Source of the DNA: Yeosuana marina
Lineage (GTDB): Bacteria > Bacteroidota > Bacteroidia > Flavobacteriales > Flavobacteriaceae
Direction: 5' to 3'
DNA: 64,000 nucleotides
NCBI RefSeq assembly: GCF_011762485.1
Contig: NZ_JAAKGI010000001.1
Coordinates: 248,001 to 312,000, forward strand
Part shown: positions 28,218-36,705 of the stretch, in pieces
Layout: the number at the start of each line of letters is the position of its first letter
Numbering within the stretch: the stretch's first letter is position 1
Translations under genes and position numbers: made by a program
Notes under the pieces: model-generated
What the model was told of the DNA's origin: nothing
The model's input: the letters and a program-made list of their open reading frames with translations, nothing else
The model's database searches: none

Positions 28218-29615
28218 ATGCACATTAAAACCATCTGCTGCATCGGTGCAGGCTACGTAGGAGGCCCAACCATGGCGGTTGTTGCCCAAAAATGCCCACA
28301 TATAAAAGTAACTATTGTTGATATTAATGCTTCTAGAATAGCTGCTTGGAATGATAAAGACTTAAGTAAACTGCCCGTGTTCGAACCCGGTTTAGACAAA
28401 ATTGTTGAAGAAGCTAGAGGAAGAAATCTGTTTTTTTCAACTGATATCGATAAAGCCATTGACGAAGCCGATATGATTTTTATGTCGGTTAACACACCCA
28501 CCAAAACCTATGGGAAGGGTAAGGGAATGGCCGCCGATTTAAAGTACATTGAATTGTGCGCGCGTCAGATAGCAAGAGTCTCTAAACAAGATAAAATAGT
28601 CGTAGAGAAATCAACACTTCCGGTGAGGACAGCATCGGCCATCAAAAATATTTTAGAACATACAGGGAATGGGGTCAAATTTCAAATACTTTCTAATCCT
28701 GAATTTTTAGCAGAAGGAACAGCGGTTGAAGATTTATTAGCTCCAGATCGCGTTTTAATTGGTGGTGATACTACAGAAGAAGGTGAAAAAGCTATACAGG
28801 CTTTGGTTGATGTATATGCCAATTGGGTACCTAAAGAGCGTATTCTAACCACCAATGTATGGTCATCAGAATTGTCTAAGCTAACGGCTAATGCCTTTTT
28901 GGCCCAACGAGTATCCTCTATTAACGCCATGTCTCAACTTTGTGAAAAATCGGGTGCAGATGTTAACGAAGTTTCCAAAGCGATAGGAATGGACTCCAGA
29001 ATAGGTAACAAATTTTTAAAAGCCTCTGTTGGTTTTGGAGGCTCTTGTTTTCAAAAAGATATTTTAAACTTAGTGTATATTGCCAAAACCTATGGGTTAG
29101 ATGAAGTAGCAGATTATTGGGAGCAAGTCATAATAATGAACGACCATCAAAAGCAACGTTTTTCAGATAACATAGTGAGTACGCTTTACAATACAGTTTC
29201 AGGTAAAAAAATAACATTTTTTGGCTGGGCGTTTAAAAAAGACACCAACGATACGCGGGAATCGGCAGCCATTAAAGTGGCTGATAATTTGTTGAGTGAA
29301 CAGGCTTGTATTGAAGTGTATGACCCTAAAGTAACGGAGGAACGTATGTATGCTGATTTAGAGTATTTGAATACACGAAGTGATAAAGAAAATAGAACCT
29401 TATTAAAAGTTCAAAATGATCCTTATAAAGCTAGTAAAGACTCTCATGCCATAGCTGTTTTAACAGAATGGGATGAATTTAAAACCTATGATTGGCAAAA
29501 GATTTATGACAACATGAATAAACCTGCTTTCGTTTTTGATGGGAGAGGTATTTTAGATATCAAAGCGTTAGAAAAAATAGGTTTTGTGTGTTATAAAATT
29601 GGAACTGGGTCTTAA
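28218..29615 (+). CDS. ugd: UDP-glucose 6-dehydrogenase, eukaryote-like type
   Basis: Oxidises UDP-glucose to UDP-glucuronate with two NAD+. The 465-residue length and motifs match the animal/plant-like UGDH branch rather than the shorter bacterial one: [16 protein letters not shown] at 8-23, VNTPTKTYG near 93, and [10 protein letters not shown] near 134. [19 protein letters not shown] near 160 and catalytic C277 in [14 protein letters not shown] follow. [19 protein letters not shown] near 334 is the UDP-binding domain motif. A broken copy lies 1.2 kb upstream. The product feeds the UDP-xylose synthase at 30.5 kb. Confidence 0.96.
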   Translation: MHIKTICCIGAGYVGGPTMAVVAQKCPHIKVTIVDINASRIAAWNDKDLSKLPVFEPGLDKIVEEARGRNLFFSTDIDKAIDEADMIFMSVNTPTKTYGKGKGMAADLKYIELCARQIARVSKQDKIVVEKSTLPVRTASAIKNILEHTGNGVKFQILSNPEFLAEGTAVEDLLAPDRVLIGGDTTEEGEKAIQALVDVYANWVPKERILTTNVWSSELSKLTANAFLAQRVSSINAMSQLCEKSGADVNEVSKAIGMDSRIGNKFLKASVGFGGSCFQKDILNLVYIAKTYGLDEVADYWEQVIIMNDHQKQRFSDNIVSTLYNTVSGKKITFFGWAFKKDTNDTRESAAIKVADNLLSEQACIEVYDPKVTEERMYADLEYLNTRSDKENRTLLKVQNDPYKASKDSHAIAVLTEWDEFKTYDWQKIYDNMNKPAFVFDGRGILDIKALEKIGFVCYKIGTGS

Positions 29616-29630
29616 TGTCTTTCACGGCAA

Positions 29631-29744
29631 AGCGAAGAATCTCAAATTAAAGCATTGAGAATATTTCAGATTCTTCAGTCGTTATGCTCCTTCTGAATGA
29701 CAGTGTTCTTGTTTATTGTCATTCAGAGCGCAGCGAAGAATCTC
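29631..29744. repeat. 114-bp direct repeat, copy 1 (contains a palindromic unit pair)
   Basis: This segment matches 30178-30291 at 111 of 114 positions by hand alignment, with no gaps. Inside it, 29668-29702 (AGATTCTTC ... TCTGAATGACA) is an inverted copy of the unit at 29717-29744 (TGTCATTCAGA ... GAAGAATCTC); the two form a long hairpin with a loop of about 14 bases. The two 114-bp copies flank the small GIY-YIG gene. Confidence 0.92.
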
Positions 29745-29749
29745 GTCCA

Positions 29750-29776
29750 TGTCATTCAGAGCGCAGCGAAGAATCT
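29750..29776 (+). repeat. Single short repeat unit next to the GIY-YIG start
   Basis: A further direct copy of the TGTCATTCAGA ... GAAGAATCT unit, five bases after copy 1 and 31 bases before the GIY-YIG start codon. It lacks its inverted partner. Confidence 0.85.
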
Positions 29777-29807
29777 ATGTTTTGTATAATTTCAGTACAT
29801 TCAAATT

Positions 29808-30113
29808 TTGAAAACGATTGGGACACATAATTATTTTGTTTATATTTTAACAAATAAAACAAAGAGAGTTCTTTATACAGGAGTTACCAATGACCTCAAA
29901 GACAGGTTGTATTTTCACAAAAATCCAGTTCCTTTTTCTAAAGCATTCACAGCAAAATATAAATGTTATTATTTAGTGTATCACGAGCATTTTTTTGAAA
30001 TAGATGAAGCTATAAAAAGGGAAAAGCAAATTAAAGGATGGAGTAGAGCTAAAAAAGAAGCATTAATTACCGAGTTTAATTCATCTTGGATTTTTTTGAA
30101 TGATGACATATAG
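29808..30113 (+). CDS. Small GIY-YIG nuclease-family protein embedded in repeats
   Basis: A 101-residue stand-alone GIY-YIG domain of the UvrC-like/YhbQ group. The first strand pair is NYFVYILTNK (9-17), with VLYTGVTNDLKDR at 21-33 giving the GIY...YTG pattern and the conserved R33. H37 follows in LYFHK, and E72 in EAIKREKQIKGW is the likely metal ligand. The start is TTG at 29808; no ATG fits the domain start. The stop codon TAG (30111-30113) touches the first base of a palindromic repeat, and further copies lie on both sides. The repeat arrangement recalls REP-associated transposases, so a role in repeat processing is a hypothesis. Small domains of this type may also act in DNA repair. Confidence 0.88.
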   Translation: MKTIGTHNYFVYILTNKTKRVLYTGVTNDLKDRLYFHKNPVPFSKAFTAKYKCYYLVYHEHFFEIDEAIKREKQIKGWSRAKKEALITEFNSSWIFLNDDI

Positions 30114-30190
30114 AGATTCTTCAGTCGCTATGCTTCTTCTGAATGACAGTGTTCTTTCTTTTTGTCATTCAGAGCGCAGCGAAGAATCTC
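30113..30190. repeat. Palindromic repeat pair directly after the GIY-YIG gene
   Basis: The inverted unit at 30113-30148 (GAGATTCTTC ... TCTGAATGACA) pairs with the direct unit at 30163-30190, leaving a loop of about 14 bases. It has the same architecture as the pairs at 29668-29744 and 30215-30291. Confidence 0.88.
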
Positions 30191-30291
30191 AAATTAAAGC
30201 ATTGAGAATATTTCAGAATCTTCAGTCGTTATGCTTCTTCTGAATGACAGCGTTCTTGTTTATTGTCATTCAGAGCGCAGCGAAGAATCTC
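30178..30291. repeat. 114-bp direct repeat, copy 2
   Basis: Near-identical to 29631-29744, with three substitutions and no length change. It includes the inverted unit at 30215-30249 and the direct unit at 30264-30291. Its first 13 bases are shared with the preceding palindromic pair. Together with copy 1 it brackets the GIY-YIG gene over a 547-bp period. Confidence 0.92.
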
Positions 30292-30491
30292 TTAAGGAGT
30301 ATGTTTGAGATGTCTCACCCAATTTGACATGGCAACAGGATTTTCATTGTCATTCAGAATGAAGTGAAGAATCTCAGAAAAGGATTTCACAAAAGAAACA
30401 AAAAAATGTTTACCCAAAAGAAGATATAACTTTAAAGTTATTCCATTAAATTTGTACTGTTAGCAAAATTCATAATCAAAAGGTAAAACTA
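30292..30491. other. Repeat-tail intergenic region before UDP-xylose synthase gene
   Basis: This stretch holds one more, diverged direct unit at 30348-30375 (TGTCATTCAGA, then a changed middle AATGAAGT, then GAAGAATCTC). The rest is AT-rich without open frames. The promoter of the downstream gene must lie here or further upstream, but no box is clear. Confidence 0.6.
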
Positions 30492-31478
30492 TTGAAAAAA
30501 GTACTCATTACTGGTGCCGCTGGGTTTTTAGGATCACATTTATGTGACCGTTTTATTTCTGAAGGATACTTTGTTATTGGGATGGATAATTTTATAACCG
30601 GAGAAGAACGGAATATCGTGCATTTACTCAGTCATCCAAATTTTGAGTTTATTGAGCATGATGTAACTGAGTTTGTTTCAGTTGAAGGACGTTTAGATTA
30701 TATTTTACATTTTGCGTCTCCAGCAAGTCCTATCGACTATTTAAAAATACCTATTCAAACGTTGAAAGTGGGATCCTTAGGAACTCATAATTTATTAGGG
30801 CTCGCCAAGGAAAAAAAAGCACGAATTTTAATTGCTTCAACATCTGAAGTGTATGGAGACCCATTAGTGCATCCTCAATCTGAAGATTATTATGGAAACG
30901 TAAATACGATAGGTCCTCGCGGTGTTTATGATGAGGCGAAGCGGTTCCAGGAAGCCATTACTATGGCGTATCATCGGTTTCATGGTTTAGAAACACGAAT
31001 TGTACGTATTTTTAATACATACGGACCAAGAATGCGATTGAATGATGGACGTGTAATTCCTGCCTTTATGGGGCAGGCCTTACGAGGAGAGGATTTAACT
31101 ATTTTCGGTGATGGCTCTCAAACACGCTCTTTTTGTTATGTGGATGACCAAGTGGAAGGGATTTATCGATTATTATTAAGTGATTATGCCTACCCTGTTA
31201 ATATTGGAAACCCACATGAAATAACCATTAAGGAATTTGCTGAAGAGATTATTAAATTAACGGGAACAACTCAAAGAATCATTTATAAAGAGCTTCCCCA
31301 AGATGATCCTTTACAACGTCAGCCAGATATTTCATTGGCTAAAAAACTATTACATTGGGAACCTAATGTGACTAGAGAAACTGGCATGCAAATAACGTTC
31401 GATTATTTTAAAACCTTGTCAAAAGAGGCCTTGTATAAGAGTGAGCACAAAGATTTTAAAAAACACATAAAAAAGTAA
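30492..31478 (+). CDS. UDP-glucuronate decarboxylase (UDP-xylose synthase)
   Basis: Extended short-chain dehydrogenase that converts UDP-glucuronate to UDP-xylose with tightly bound NAD+. Features are [15 protein letters not shown] at 7-21 and [11 protein letters not shown] near 33. [12 protein letters not shown] near 74 and [14 protein letters not shown] near 115 follow. The catalytic Y146 and K150 are in [12 protein letters not shown], and R-rich [15 protein letters not shown] lies near 178. These match the UXS branch closely. The start is TTG at 30492, since MKKVLITG is the natural N-terminus and no ATG is present. Its substrate is made by ugd, the previous metabolic gene, 0.9 kb upstream across the repeat cassette. 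Confidence 0.92.
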   Translation: MKKVLITGAAGFLGSHLCDRFISEGYFVIGMDNFITGEERNIVHLLSHPNFEFIEHDVTEFVSVEGRLDYILHFASPASPIDYLKIPIQTLKVGSLGTHNLLGLAKEKKARILIASTSEVYGDPLVHPQSEDYYGNVNTIGPRGVYDEAKRFQEAITMAYHRFHGLETRIVRIFNTYGPRMRLNDGRVIPAFMGQALRGEDLTIFGDGSQTRSFCYVDDQVEGIYRLLLSDYAYPVNIGNPHEITIKEFAEEIIKLTGTTQRIIYKELPQDDPLQRQPDISLAKKLLHWEPNVTRETGMQITFDYFKTLSKEALYKSEHKDFKKHIKK

Positions 31479-31480
31479 TT

Positions 31481-31538
31481 TGAAATGCCCATTAATAAGT
31501 TGCAAACCAATCGACATGATAAGCAGGCATTCCATCTG
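31481..31538. repeat. Palindromic dispersed repeat, copy B
   Basis: Related to 2882-2942: it begins TGAAATGCC and ends AGGCATTCCATCTG, the two ends forming an imperfect inverted repeat, with a shared internal AATCGA. It sits in the 88-bp gap between the UDP-xylose synthase and WcaJ-like genes. Confidence 0.5.
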
Positions 31539-31566
31539 TCCGTTAAAAAGCAATAAATAGTAACAG

Positions 31567-32919
31567 ATGAAAACATTTAAACAAGGACGATATTCTAAGT
31601 ATTTAAAACCGTTGTCTTATCTCGTAGATTTAGGGATAATAAACGGAGCCGTCTTTTTGTTTGATATAAACATGACAAATACCCTCTTGTTTAGTCTTTA
31701 TATATCTGCTTTATGGATTGTTATTTCATTTAAAAATGACTTTTATGAAGTACAACGGTATACGAAGATCATTCAAGTTATGACACTTATTACAAGACAA
31801 ATAGTGTTTTTTGCTATTATTTTGTATGCCTTTATTGGAGTTTTTAAACAACCTAATATTAGCCGGCTTGCGCTTGCGGAATATTTGCTATATGTAGCGT
31901 TTGCCATAACATTTTTTAAGTTTTTAATTTTTTATTTATTAAACAGATATAGAGCTGCTTTAGGAGGTAATTTAAGAAACGTTGTTGTTATTGGTGATAC
32001 CGATAAAACAAGACAGCTTATAAGTATTTTTAATAAAAGATTAGATTTCGGTTTTAAGTTTAAAAAGCAATTCGTGATTAACGATGAGTTTTCTATTCAA
32101 AAATGTTTCTCATATATTATCGAAAATGAGGTGGATGAAATATATGCTTCAGTGGCAGAGCTATCTAATAAGCAAATCAATAAATTAATTTATTTTGCAG
32201 ACAACAATTTAAGGCAGTTAAAATTTATTCCTGATAACAAAGATATCTATGCAAAAAAATTAACCTATGAGTATTATGATTATATTCCAATAATATCATT
32301 ACGAGATATTCCGTTGCAAGTCCCAGTTAATAAATTTATAAAACGAGCATTTGATATTTTATTGTCTTCAGCCATTATTGTTTTTTTATTATCATGGTTA
32401 ACACCTATTCTGGCAATATTAATTAGATTGGAAAGCAAAGGCCCTATATTTTTTAAACAAACCCGAAACGGATTTAATTATAATGAATTTGATTGTTATA
32501 AATTTAGGTCTATGACACCGAATAAGGATGCGCATTTACACCAAGCTACTAAAGGTGATATGCGAATCACTAAAGTGGGTAAATTTATCCGTAAAACAAG
32601 CATTGATGAATTACCTCAATTTTTTAATGTGCTCTTTGGAGATATGTCTGTTGTTGGTCCTAGGCCACATATGGTAAGACATACAAACTTATATGCTGAA
32701 AAAGTGGATAAATTTATGGTACGGCATTTTGTAAAGCCTGGAATTACAGGTTTAGCGCAGATTAGCGGATTTAGAGGTGAAATAGAAACAGATAAAGATA
32801 TTATTAATAGGGTGAAATATGATATTTTTTATATTGAAAACTGGTCAATCCTATTAGATTTAAAAATCGCATTACAAACGCTATTAAATGCTTTTAAGGG
32901 AGAAGAAAAAGCATACTAA
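31567..32919 (+). CDS. Polyprenyl glycosylphosphotransferase, WcaJ-like
   Basis: Initiating enzyme that transfers a sugar-1-phosphate (often glucose or galactose) from a UDP-sugar to undecaprenyl phosphate. The 450 residues contain four N-terminal transmembrane segments (about 15-125) and a Rossmann-like CoA_binding_3 region (NVVVIGDTDKTRQLI near 139). The catalytic bacterial sugar transferase domain starts at about 258 (KRAFDILLSSAIIVF). That domain shows CYKFRSMTP near 313, RKTSIDELPQFFNVLFGDM near 344 with the catalytic Asp-Glu pair, VVGPRPH, and KPGITGLAQISGFRGE near 393. It starts repeat-unit assembly for the cluster. Confidence 0.92.
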   Translation: MKTFKQGRYSKYLKPLSYLVDLGIINGAVFLFDINMTNTLLFSLYISALWIVISFKNDFYEVQRYTKIIQVMTLITRQIVFFAIILYAFIGVFKQPNISRLALAEYLLYVAFAITFFKFLIFYLLNRYRAALGGNLRNVVVIGDTDKTRQLISIFNKRLDFGFKFKKQFVINDEFSIQKCFSYIIENEVDEIYASVAELSNKQINKLIYFADNNLRQLKFIPDNKDIYAKKLTYEYYDYIPIISLRDIPLQVPVNKFIKRAFDILLSSAIIVFLLSWLTPILAILIRLESKGPIFFKQTRNGFNYNEFDCYKFRSMTPNKDAHLHQATKGDMRITKVGKFIRKTSIDELPQFFNVLFGDMSVVGPRPHMVRHTNLYAEKVDKFMVRHFVKPGITGLAQISGFRGEIETDKDIINRVKYDIFYIENWSILLDLKIALQTLLNAFKGEEKAY

Positions 32920-32928
32920 TCAATTATA

Positions 32929-33708
32929 ATGGAACCATTAGTCTCTATCATAACACCCATGTTTAATTCAGAGACGTATCTTTCTGAAACTGTAAACAGT
33001 GTTTTAAATCAAACGTATACAAATTGGGAATTGCTTTTAATAGACGATGGTTCTACAGATAGAACATTAGAAATAGCTCAGACACTTACCTCAAAATATT
33101 CAAATATTATTCTTTTTAAGAATGAAAAAAATTTAGGAGCAGCTCTATCTAGGAATAAGGGAATCTTAGAAGCCAAAGGTAGTTATATTGCGTTTTTAGA
33201 TGCTGACGACTTGTGGAAACCAGAAAAATTAGAGAAACAGATTTCATTTATGACCGATGATAGGTGTGATGTATGTTTTTCAAGCTACGAGTTAATAGAC
33301 GAAAAAGGGAATTCATTACACAAAACCGTGAAAGCACTTCCTGTTTTAACATATCACAAACTTTTAAAGAGTAATTATATTGGTAATTTAACAGGAATCT
33401 ATAACGCTGAGGTTTTAGGCGAAATAACAACGCCTAACCTTCGTAAACGTCAAGATTGGTTGTTGTGGCTAGAAGCTATTAAAAGGTCCGGGAAACCCGC
33501 TAAAAGCCTTCTGAAATCGTTAGCATATTATCGAGTTCGAGAAGATTCTATGTCCTCAAATAAGTTTGATCTTTTAAAATACAACTATTGGGTGTATAAA
33601 AAAGGCTTAGGGTTTTCAACGGTGAAGTCTGTTTATCATCTTGTTCAATTTTTAATAGAACATTTTTTTATGAAATCGAAACAAACAGTTTCTACAAAAA
33701 ACTCTTAA
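32929..33708 (+). CDS. GT2 family glycosyltransferase
   Basis: An inverting GT-A enzyme of 259 residues. PLVSIITPMFNSETYLSETVNSVLNQTY opens the domain, LLIDDGSTDRT near 37 and NLGAALSRNKGILEAKG near 67 follow, and the metal-binding DADD motif is near 89. RKRQDWLLWLEAIKRS near 165 is the region where a catalytic base is expected. It is ten bases after the WcaJ-like gene and probably adds the second sugar or a later one. Its 3' end overlaps the convergent CapK-like gene by 17 bp, marking the end of the forward cluster. Confidence 0.92.
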   Translation: MEPLVSIITPMFNSETYLSETVNSVLNQTYTNWELLLIDDGSTDRTLEIAQTLTSKYSNIILFKNEKNLGAALSRNKGILEAKGSYIAFLDADDLWKPEKLEKQISFMTDDRCDVCFSSYELIDEKGNSLHKTVKALPVLTYHKLLKSNYIGNLTGIYNAEVLGEITTPNLRKRQDWLLWLEAIKRSGKPAKSLLKSLAYYRVREDSMSSNKFDLLKYNYWVYKKGLGFSTVKSVYHLVQFLIEHFFMKSKQTVSTKNS

Positions 33709-34999
33709 ATTGTTGTAGTTTACCGCTTTTCGTTCGTTCAATTTGGTCAAGCTTTTCAAATTCCACAGAAAGTCCTTTTTCAAGATAGGTTTCTATATCT
33801 GTTAGAATGTGTTTTTTGTTTTCAGATGAAAGTGCTTTATCACTAGTATATTTAATTTTAAACTTACTTCGTGTATGTTGCTCGATAACGAATTCTTTGA
33901 CGTTTCCATCGTCTTCAATAATGCTTTTGGTAATGTAGTAAAAGGTTAAACCCGCCGCTTTTTTTCCGCTAGGCAATTCGGCAATATCATTAGTGCGTCC
34001 AATAAGCTTTTCTAAAATTGGTTTTTTAGGGGTGCTTTTTTTTGAAAGCATCGCAATATCGCCCAAATCGTAGCGAATAAACGGATGTGATTTATTGTAC
34101 AACGAGGTAATAACAACGCGACCTTCTTCTCCATAGGGTAAAATACAACCATCATCATCGAGTATTTCAACCAATAAATCTTCTGAATTGACAATCCATT
34201 CCTGGTGTTTGTTTTGAAAGGCTATCAATCCTAATTCGGCGGCACCATATTCATTAATTACAGGAATCCCTAATTGGGTTTCTAAAAGGGTTTTATCGGT
34301 TTCAAAAAGGATTTCAGAAGTCACAATGCAGTATTTTAACGACGGACAAACATGTTTTAAAATAACATGTTCGTTTTTTAAAAATTTAGCAAATTGAACA
34401 ATTGCACTCGTATAACCATTTATATAATCGAAGGACGTTGTCTTAAACTTGTCGAGGTTTTTTTGAAGTTGCTTATCGCTTAAATCAAACACCGAAAAGC
34501 GAAACCGATTTCCCAAAGCATCTTTAATACGTTCTTTGTAATAGCCTTTTTTATGTAATGGAATACCATAAAATCGCGCTTGTTTAGAGGTGTTTAAATC
34601 AATATCCAGCCAACTAAATCGGTCTTGAAAAACAGCCCAAGTTAAAGCATGACAAAATTTATCTTTTGCAAAAATAAAAGGGTCGCCAGAAGAGCCCGAG
34701 GTTTTATGAATATGCACATTTTTAATATGAAAACCTTCTGAAAGCCGATGGTTTAAAGGTTGTTGCAAATGCCGTTTCGTCATCACGGGAATACGATTCC
34801 AGTCTTTAGGATTCGCGTTTTTTGCAAAGGATTTATAAAACGAATTATGCTCTAGATGATGGTTTACAATCTCCTCTTTTTTCTGATTAATGTAGGTTTC
34901 AAAATCGGTCTCATCAATATTTTGAATGGATGTTAACGCCTTTCGAGCCTCTTTTATAGGAAATCCGTTAAGTTTTAAAGAAAGATCAAACAATTTCAA
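33692..34999 (-). CDS. CapK-like AMP-dependent synthetase/ligase
   Basis: An adenylate-forming enzyme of the phenylacetate-CoA-ligase-like CapK family, 435 residues. The phosphate loop IHKTSGSSGDPFIFAKDK is near 98, the adenine-site motif NEYGAAELGLIAF near 243, and YDLGDIAML near 310. IGRTNDIAELPSGKKAAGLTFYYIT near 330 and a C-terminal lid domain follow. CapK relatives are frequent in capsule and O-antigen loci, where they are thought to activate an acyl group for glycan modification; the substrate is unknown. It converges on the GT2 gene and diverges from purD, bounding the cluster. Confidence 0.83.
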   Translation of the reverse strand: MKLFDLSLKLNGFPIKEARKALTSIQNIDETDFETYINQKKEEIVNHHLEHNSFYKSFAKNANPKDWNRIPVMTKRHLQQPLNHRLSEGFHIKNVHIHKTSGSSGDPFIFAKDKFCHALTWAVFQDRFSWLDIDLNTSKQARFYGIPLHKKGYYKERIKDALGNRFRFSVFDLSDKQLQKNLDKFKTTSFDYINGYTSAIVQFAKFLKNEHVILKHVCPSLKYCIVTSEILFETDKTLLETQLGIPVINEYGAAELGLIAFQNKHQEWIVNSEDLLVEILDDDGCILPYGEEGRVVITSLYNKSHPFIRYDLGDIAMLSKKSTPKKPILEKLIGRTNDIAELPSGKKAAGLTFYYITKSIIEDDGNVKEFVIEQHTRSKFKIKYTSDKALSSENKKHILTDIETYLEKGLSVEFEKLDQIERTKSGKLQQFKSFL

Positions 35000-35059
35000 A
35001 ATAATGTGTATTTTTTGTAAAGTAAATAAAAATTATTCGTGAATTAGGGTCATTAATTT

Positions 35060-35067
35060 TATTTTTG
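35060..35067 (+). promoter_or_regulatory. Candidate -7 box for purD
   Basis: TATTTTTG matches TAnnTTTG 25 bases before the purD start, in the divergent gap with the CapK-like gene. No -33 box at standard spacing was found. A PurR-like operator was not seen. Confidence 0.45.
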
Positions 35068-35092
35068 CCATTCAAAAGAAAAACATAATACA

Positions 35093-36364
35093 ATGAACAT
35101 TCTAATTCTTGGTTCCGGCGGAAGAGAACACACATTTGCCTGGAAAATTGCACAAAGCCCTTTATGCGACAACCTGTTTGTTGCTCCTGGAAATTCAGGA
35201 ACATCTAATATTGCAACGAATGTCAATATTAGTGTTACAGACTTTAAAGCGATTAAAGAATTAGTCTTAGAAAAAGAGATTACCATGGTGGTTGTTGGGC
35301 CCGAAGACCCATTGGTTCTGGGTGTTCACGATTTCTTTTTAAATGATGACGATTTAAAGCGTGTGGCTGTTATCGGGCCACAAAAAAAGGCTGCGGAATT
35401 AGAGGGTAGTAAAGAATTTGCTAAAGAGTTTTTATATCGTCACAATATTCCAACAGCAGCTTATGAAAGTTTCACAAAAGAAACGGTTGAAAAAGGCTAT
35501 GCATTTTTAGAAACTTTGAATTCCCCATACGTGTTGAAAGCCGATGGTTTAGCTGCAGGAAAAGGTGTGGTGATTCTGAATGATTTAGAAGAAGCCAAAG
35601 CGGAATTAAAAAGCATGTTAGTGGATGCGAAATTTGGACAAGCAAGTACGAAAGTGGTGATTGAAGAATTTTTAGATGGTATCGAACTAAGCTGCTTTGT
35701 GTTAACCGATGGCGAACATTACAAAATATTACCAACTGCCAAAGATTACAAGCGTATTGGTGAAGGTGATACAGGATTAAATACTGGTGGTATGGGAGCT
35801 GTGTCTCCAGTACCGTTTGCAACGGATGAATTTCTTAATAAAATTGAAGAACGTATAGTAAAACCAACCATTAAAGGGTTTAAAAAAGATAATTTACCAT
35901 ATGTGGGATTTGTGTTTATTGGATTGATTAAAGTGGGAGACGACCCTAAAGTGATTGAGTATAACGTTCGAATGGGAGACCCAGAAACCGAAGTGGTGTT
36001 GCCAAGACTAAAAAACGATTTTGTAGACATTCTGAAGGCTATGGCTAACGGAACTCTTGATAAAATAAACATTGAAATTGACGAGCGTGCGGCAACAACC
36101 ATTATGTTGGTGTCTGGCGGTTATCCTGAAACCTACGAAAAAGGAAAAGAAATTACTGGTATAGAAAACGTTGTGGATTCTATTCCGTTTCATGCGGGGG
36201 CAACTATTAACAATGGAAAGGTTGTAACGTCTGGCGGACGTGTTATGGCAATTACATCTTACGGAAACACGTACCAAGAGGCCATAAAAAAATCTTACCA
36301 AAGTATAGAAAAACTACAGTTTGATAAGATGTATTATCGTAAGGATATCGGTTTCGATTTATAA
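35093..36364 (+). CDS. purD: Phosphoribosylamine-glycine ligase
   Basis: ATP-grasp enzyme of purine biosynthesis that makes glycinamide ribonucleotide from phosphoribosylamine, glycine and ATP. The 423-residue protein shows LGSGGREHTFAWKIA at 5-19, VVGPEDPLVLGV near 66 and KADGLAAGKGVVIL near 149. EEFLDGIELSCFVLTDG near 198 and GDTGLNTGGMGAVSPVP near 229 follow. EYNVRMGDPETEVVLPRL near 290 is the metal-binding segment, and a C-terminal domain ends the protein. It is a housekeeping gene marking the right edge of the accessory cluster. Confidence 0.97.
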   Translation: MNILILGSGGREHTFAWKIAQSPLCDNLFVAPGNSGTSNIATNVNISVTDFKAIKELVLEKEITMVVVGPEDPLVLGVHDFFLNDDDLKRVAVIGPQKKAAELEGSKEFAKEFLYRHNIPTAAYESFTKETVEKGYAFLETLNSPYVLKADGLAAGKGVVILNDLEEAKAELKSMLVDAKFGQASTKVVIEEFLDGIELSCFVLTDGEHYKILPTAKDYKRIGEGDTGLNTGGMGAVSPVPFATDEFLNKIEERIVKPTIKGFKKDNLPYVGFVFIGLIKVGDDPKVIEYNVRMGDPETEVVLPRLKNDFVDILKAMANGTLDKINIEIDERAATTIMLVSGGYPETYEKGKEITGIENVVDSIPFHAGATINNGKVVTSGGRVMAITSYGNTYQEAIKKSYQSIEKLQFDKMYYRKDIGFDL

Positions 36365-36394
36365 ATTTGAAAGACTGCTTAGCTTCTTAATTGG

Positions 36395-36583
36395 CTATTC
36401 GTTACCAAATTTTTTCAGTTGTAGCATCCAATAGGTAAATGCAGCACATCCAATTAATATGAATATCCAAGACATAAAATTTGCAGCCCACCAGCTATCA
36501 AGTTCTAATGATCTTAGAGCATCAAAAGGAGCAAACAATACATTTACAAACAAATCTTGTATAGCATAAAAGAAATCTTTCAT
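36395..36583 (-). CDS. Small membrane protein, DUF6341-like
   Basis: A 62-residue protein with one or two hydrophobic segments, the clearest at about 36-54 (NFMSWIFILIGCAAFTYWM). The N-terminal half, FFYAIQDLFVNVLFAPFDALRSLELDSWW, is the recognisable Flavobacteriaceae signature that I associate with DUF6341. Function is unknown. It diverges from the DUF6427-like gene and has a TATTTTTG box on the reverse strand at 36686-36693, about 100 bp upstream. Confidence 0.75.
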   Translation of the reverse strand: MKDFFYAIQDLFVNVLFAPFDALRSLELDSWWAANFMSWIFILIGCAAFTYWMLQLKKFGNE

Positions 36584-36705
36584 AGTTTATTTTTTTAATA
36601 TCTCAAGTTACTTTTAATTGATAAAATAGATATTTCAAGAACTATTTTATTCAAATTGAGTTTCAATGTTAGTATATTTACGGAGCAAAAATACAAAAAG
36701 AGTTA

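Noticed and set aside
29616-30491. CRISPR array
   Set aside because: The repeats occur in both orientations, have no regular spacing or unique spacers, and surround a GIY-YIG gene without cas genes.
26695-30491. Insertion sequence or prophage attachment site
   Set aside because: No transposase or integrase gene, terminal inverted repeats of an IS, or tRNA gene with a duplicated end was seen. The 114-bp copies are direct repeats of palindromic units.
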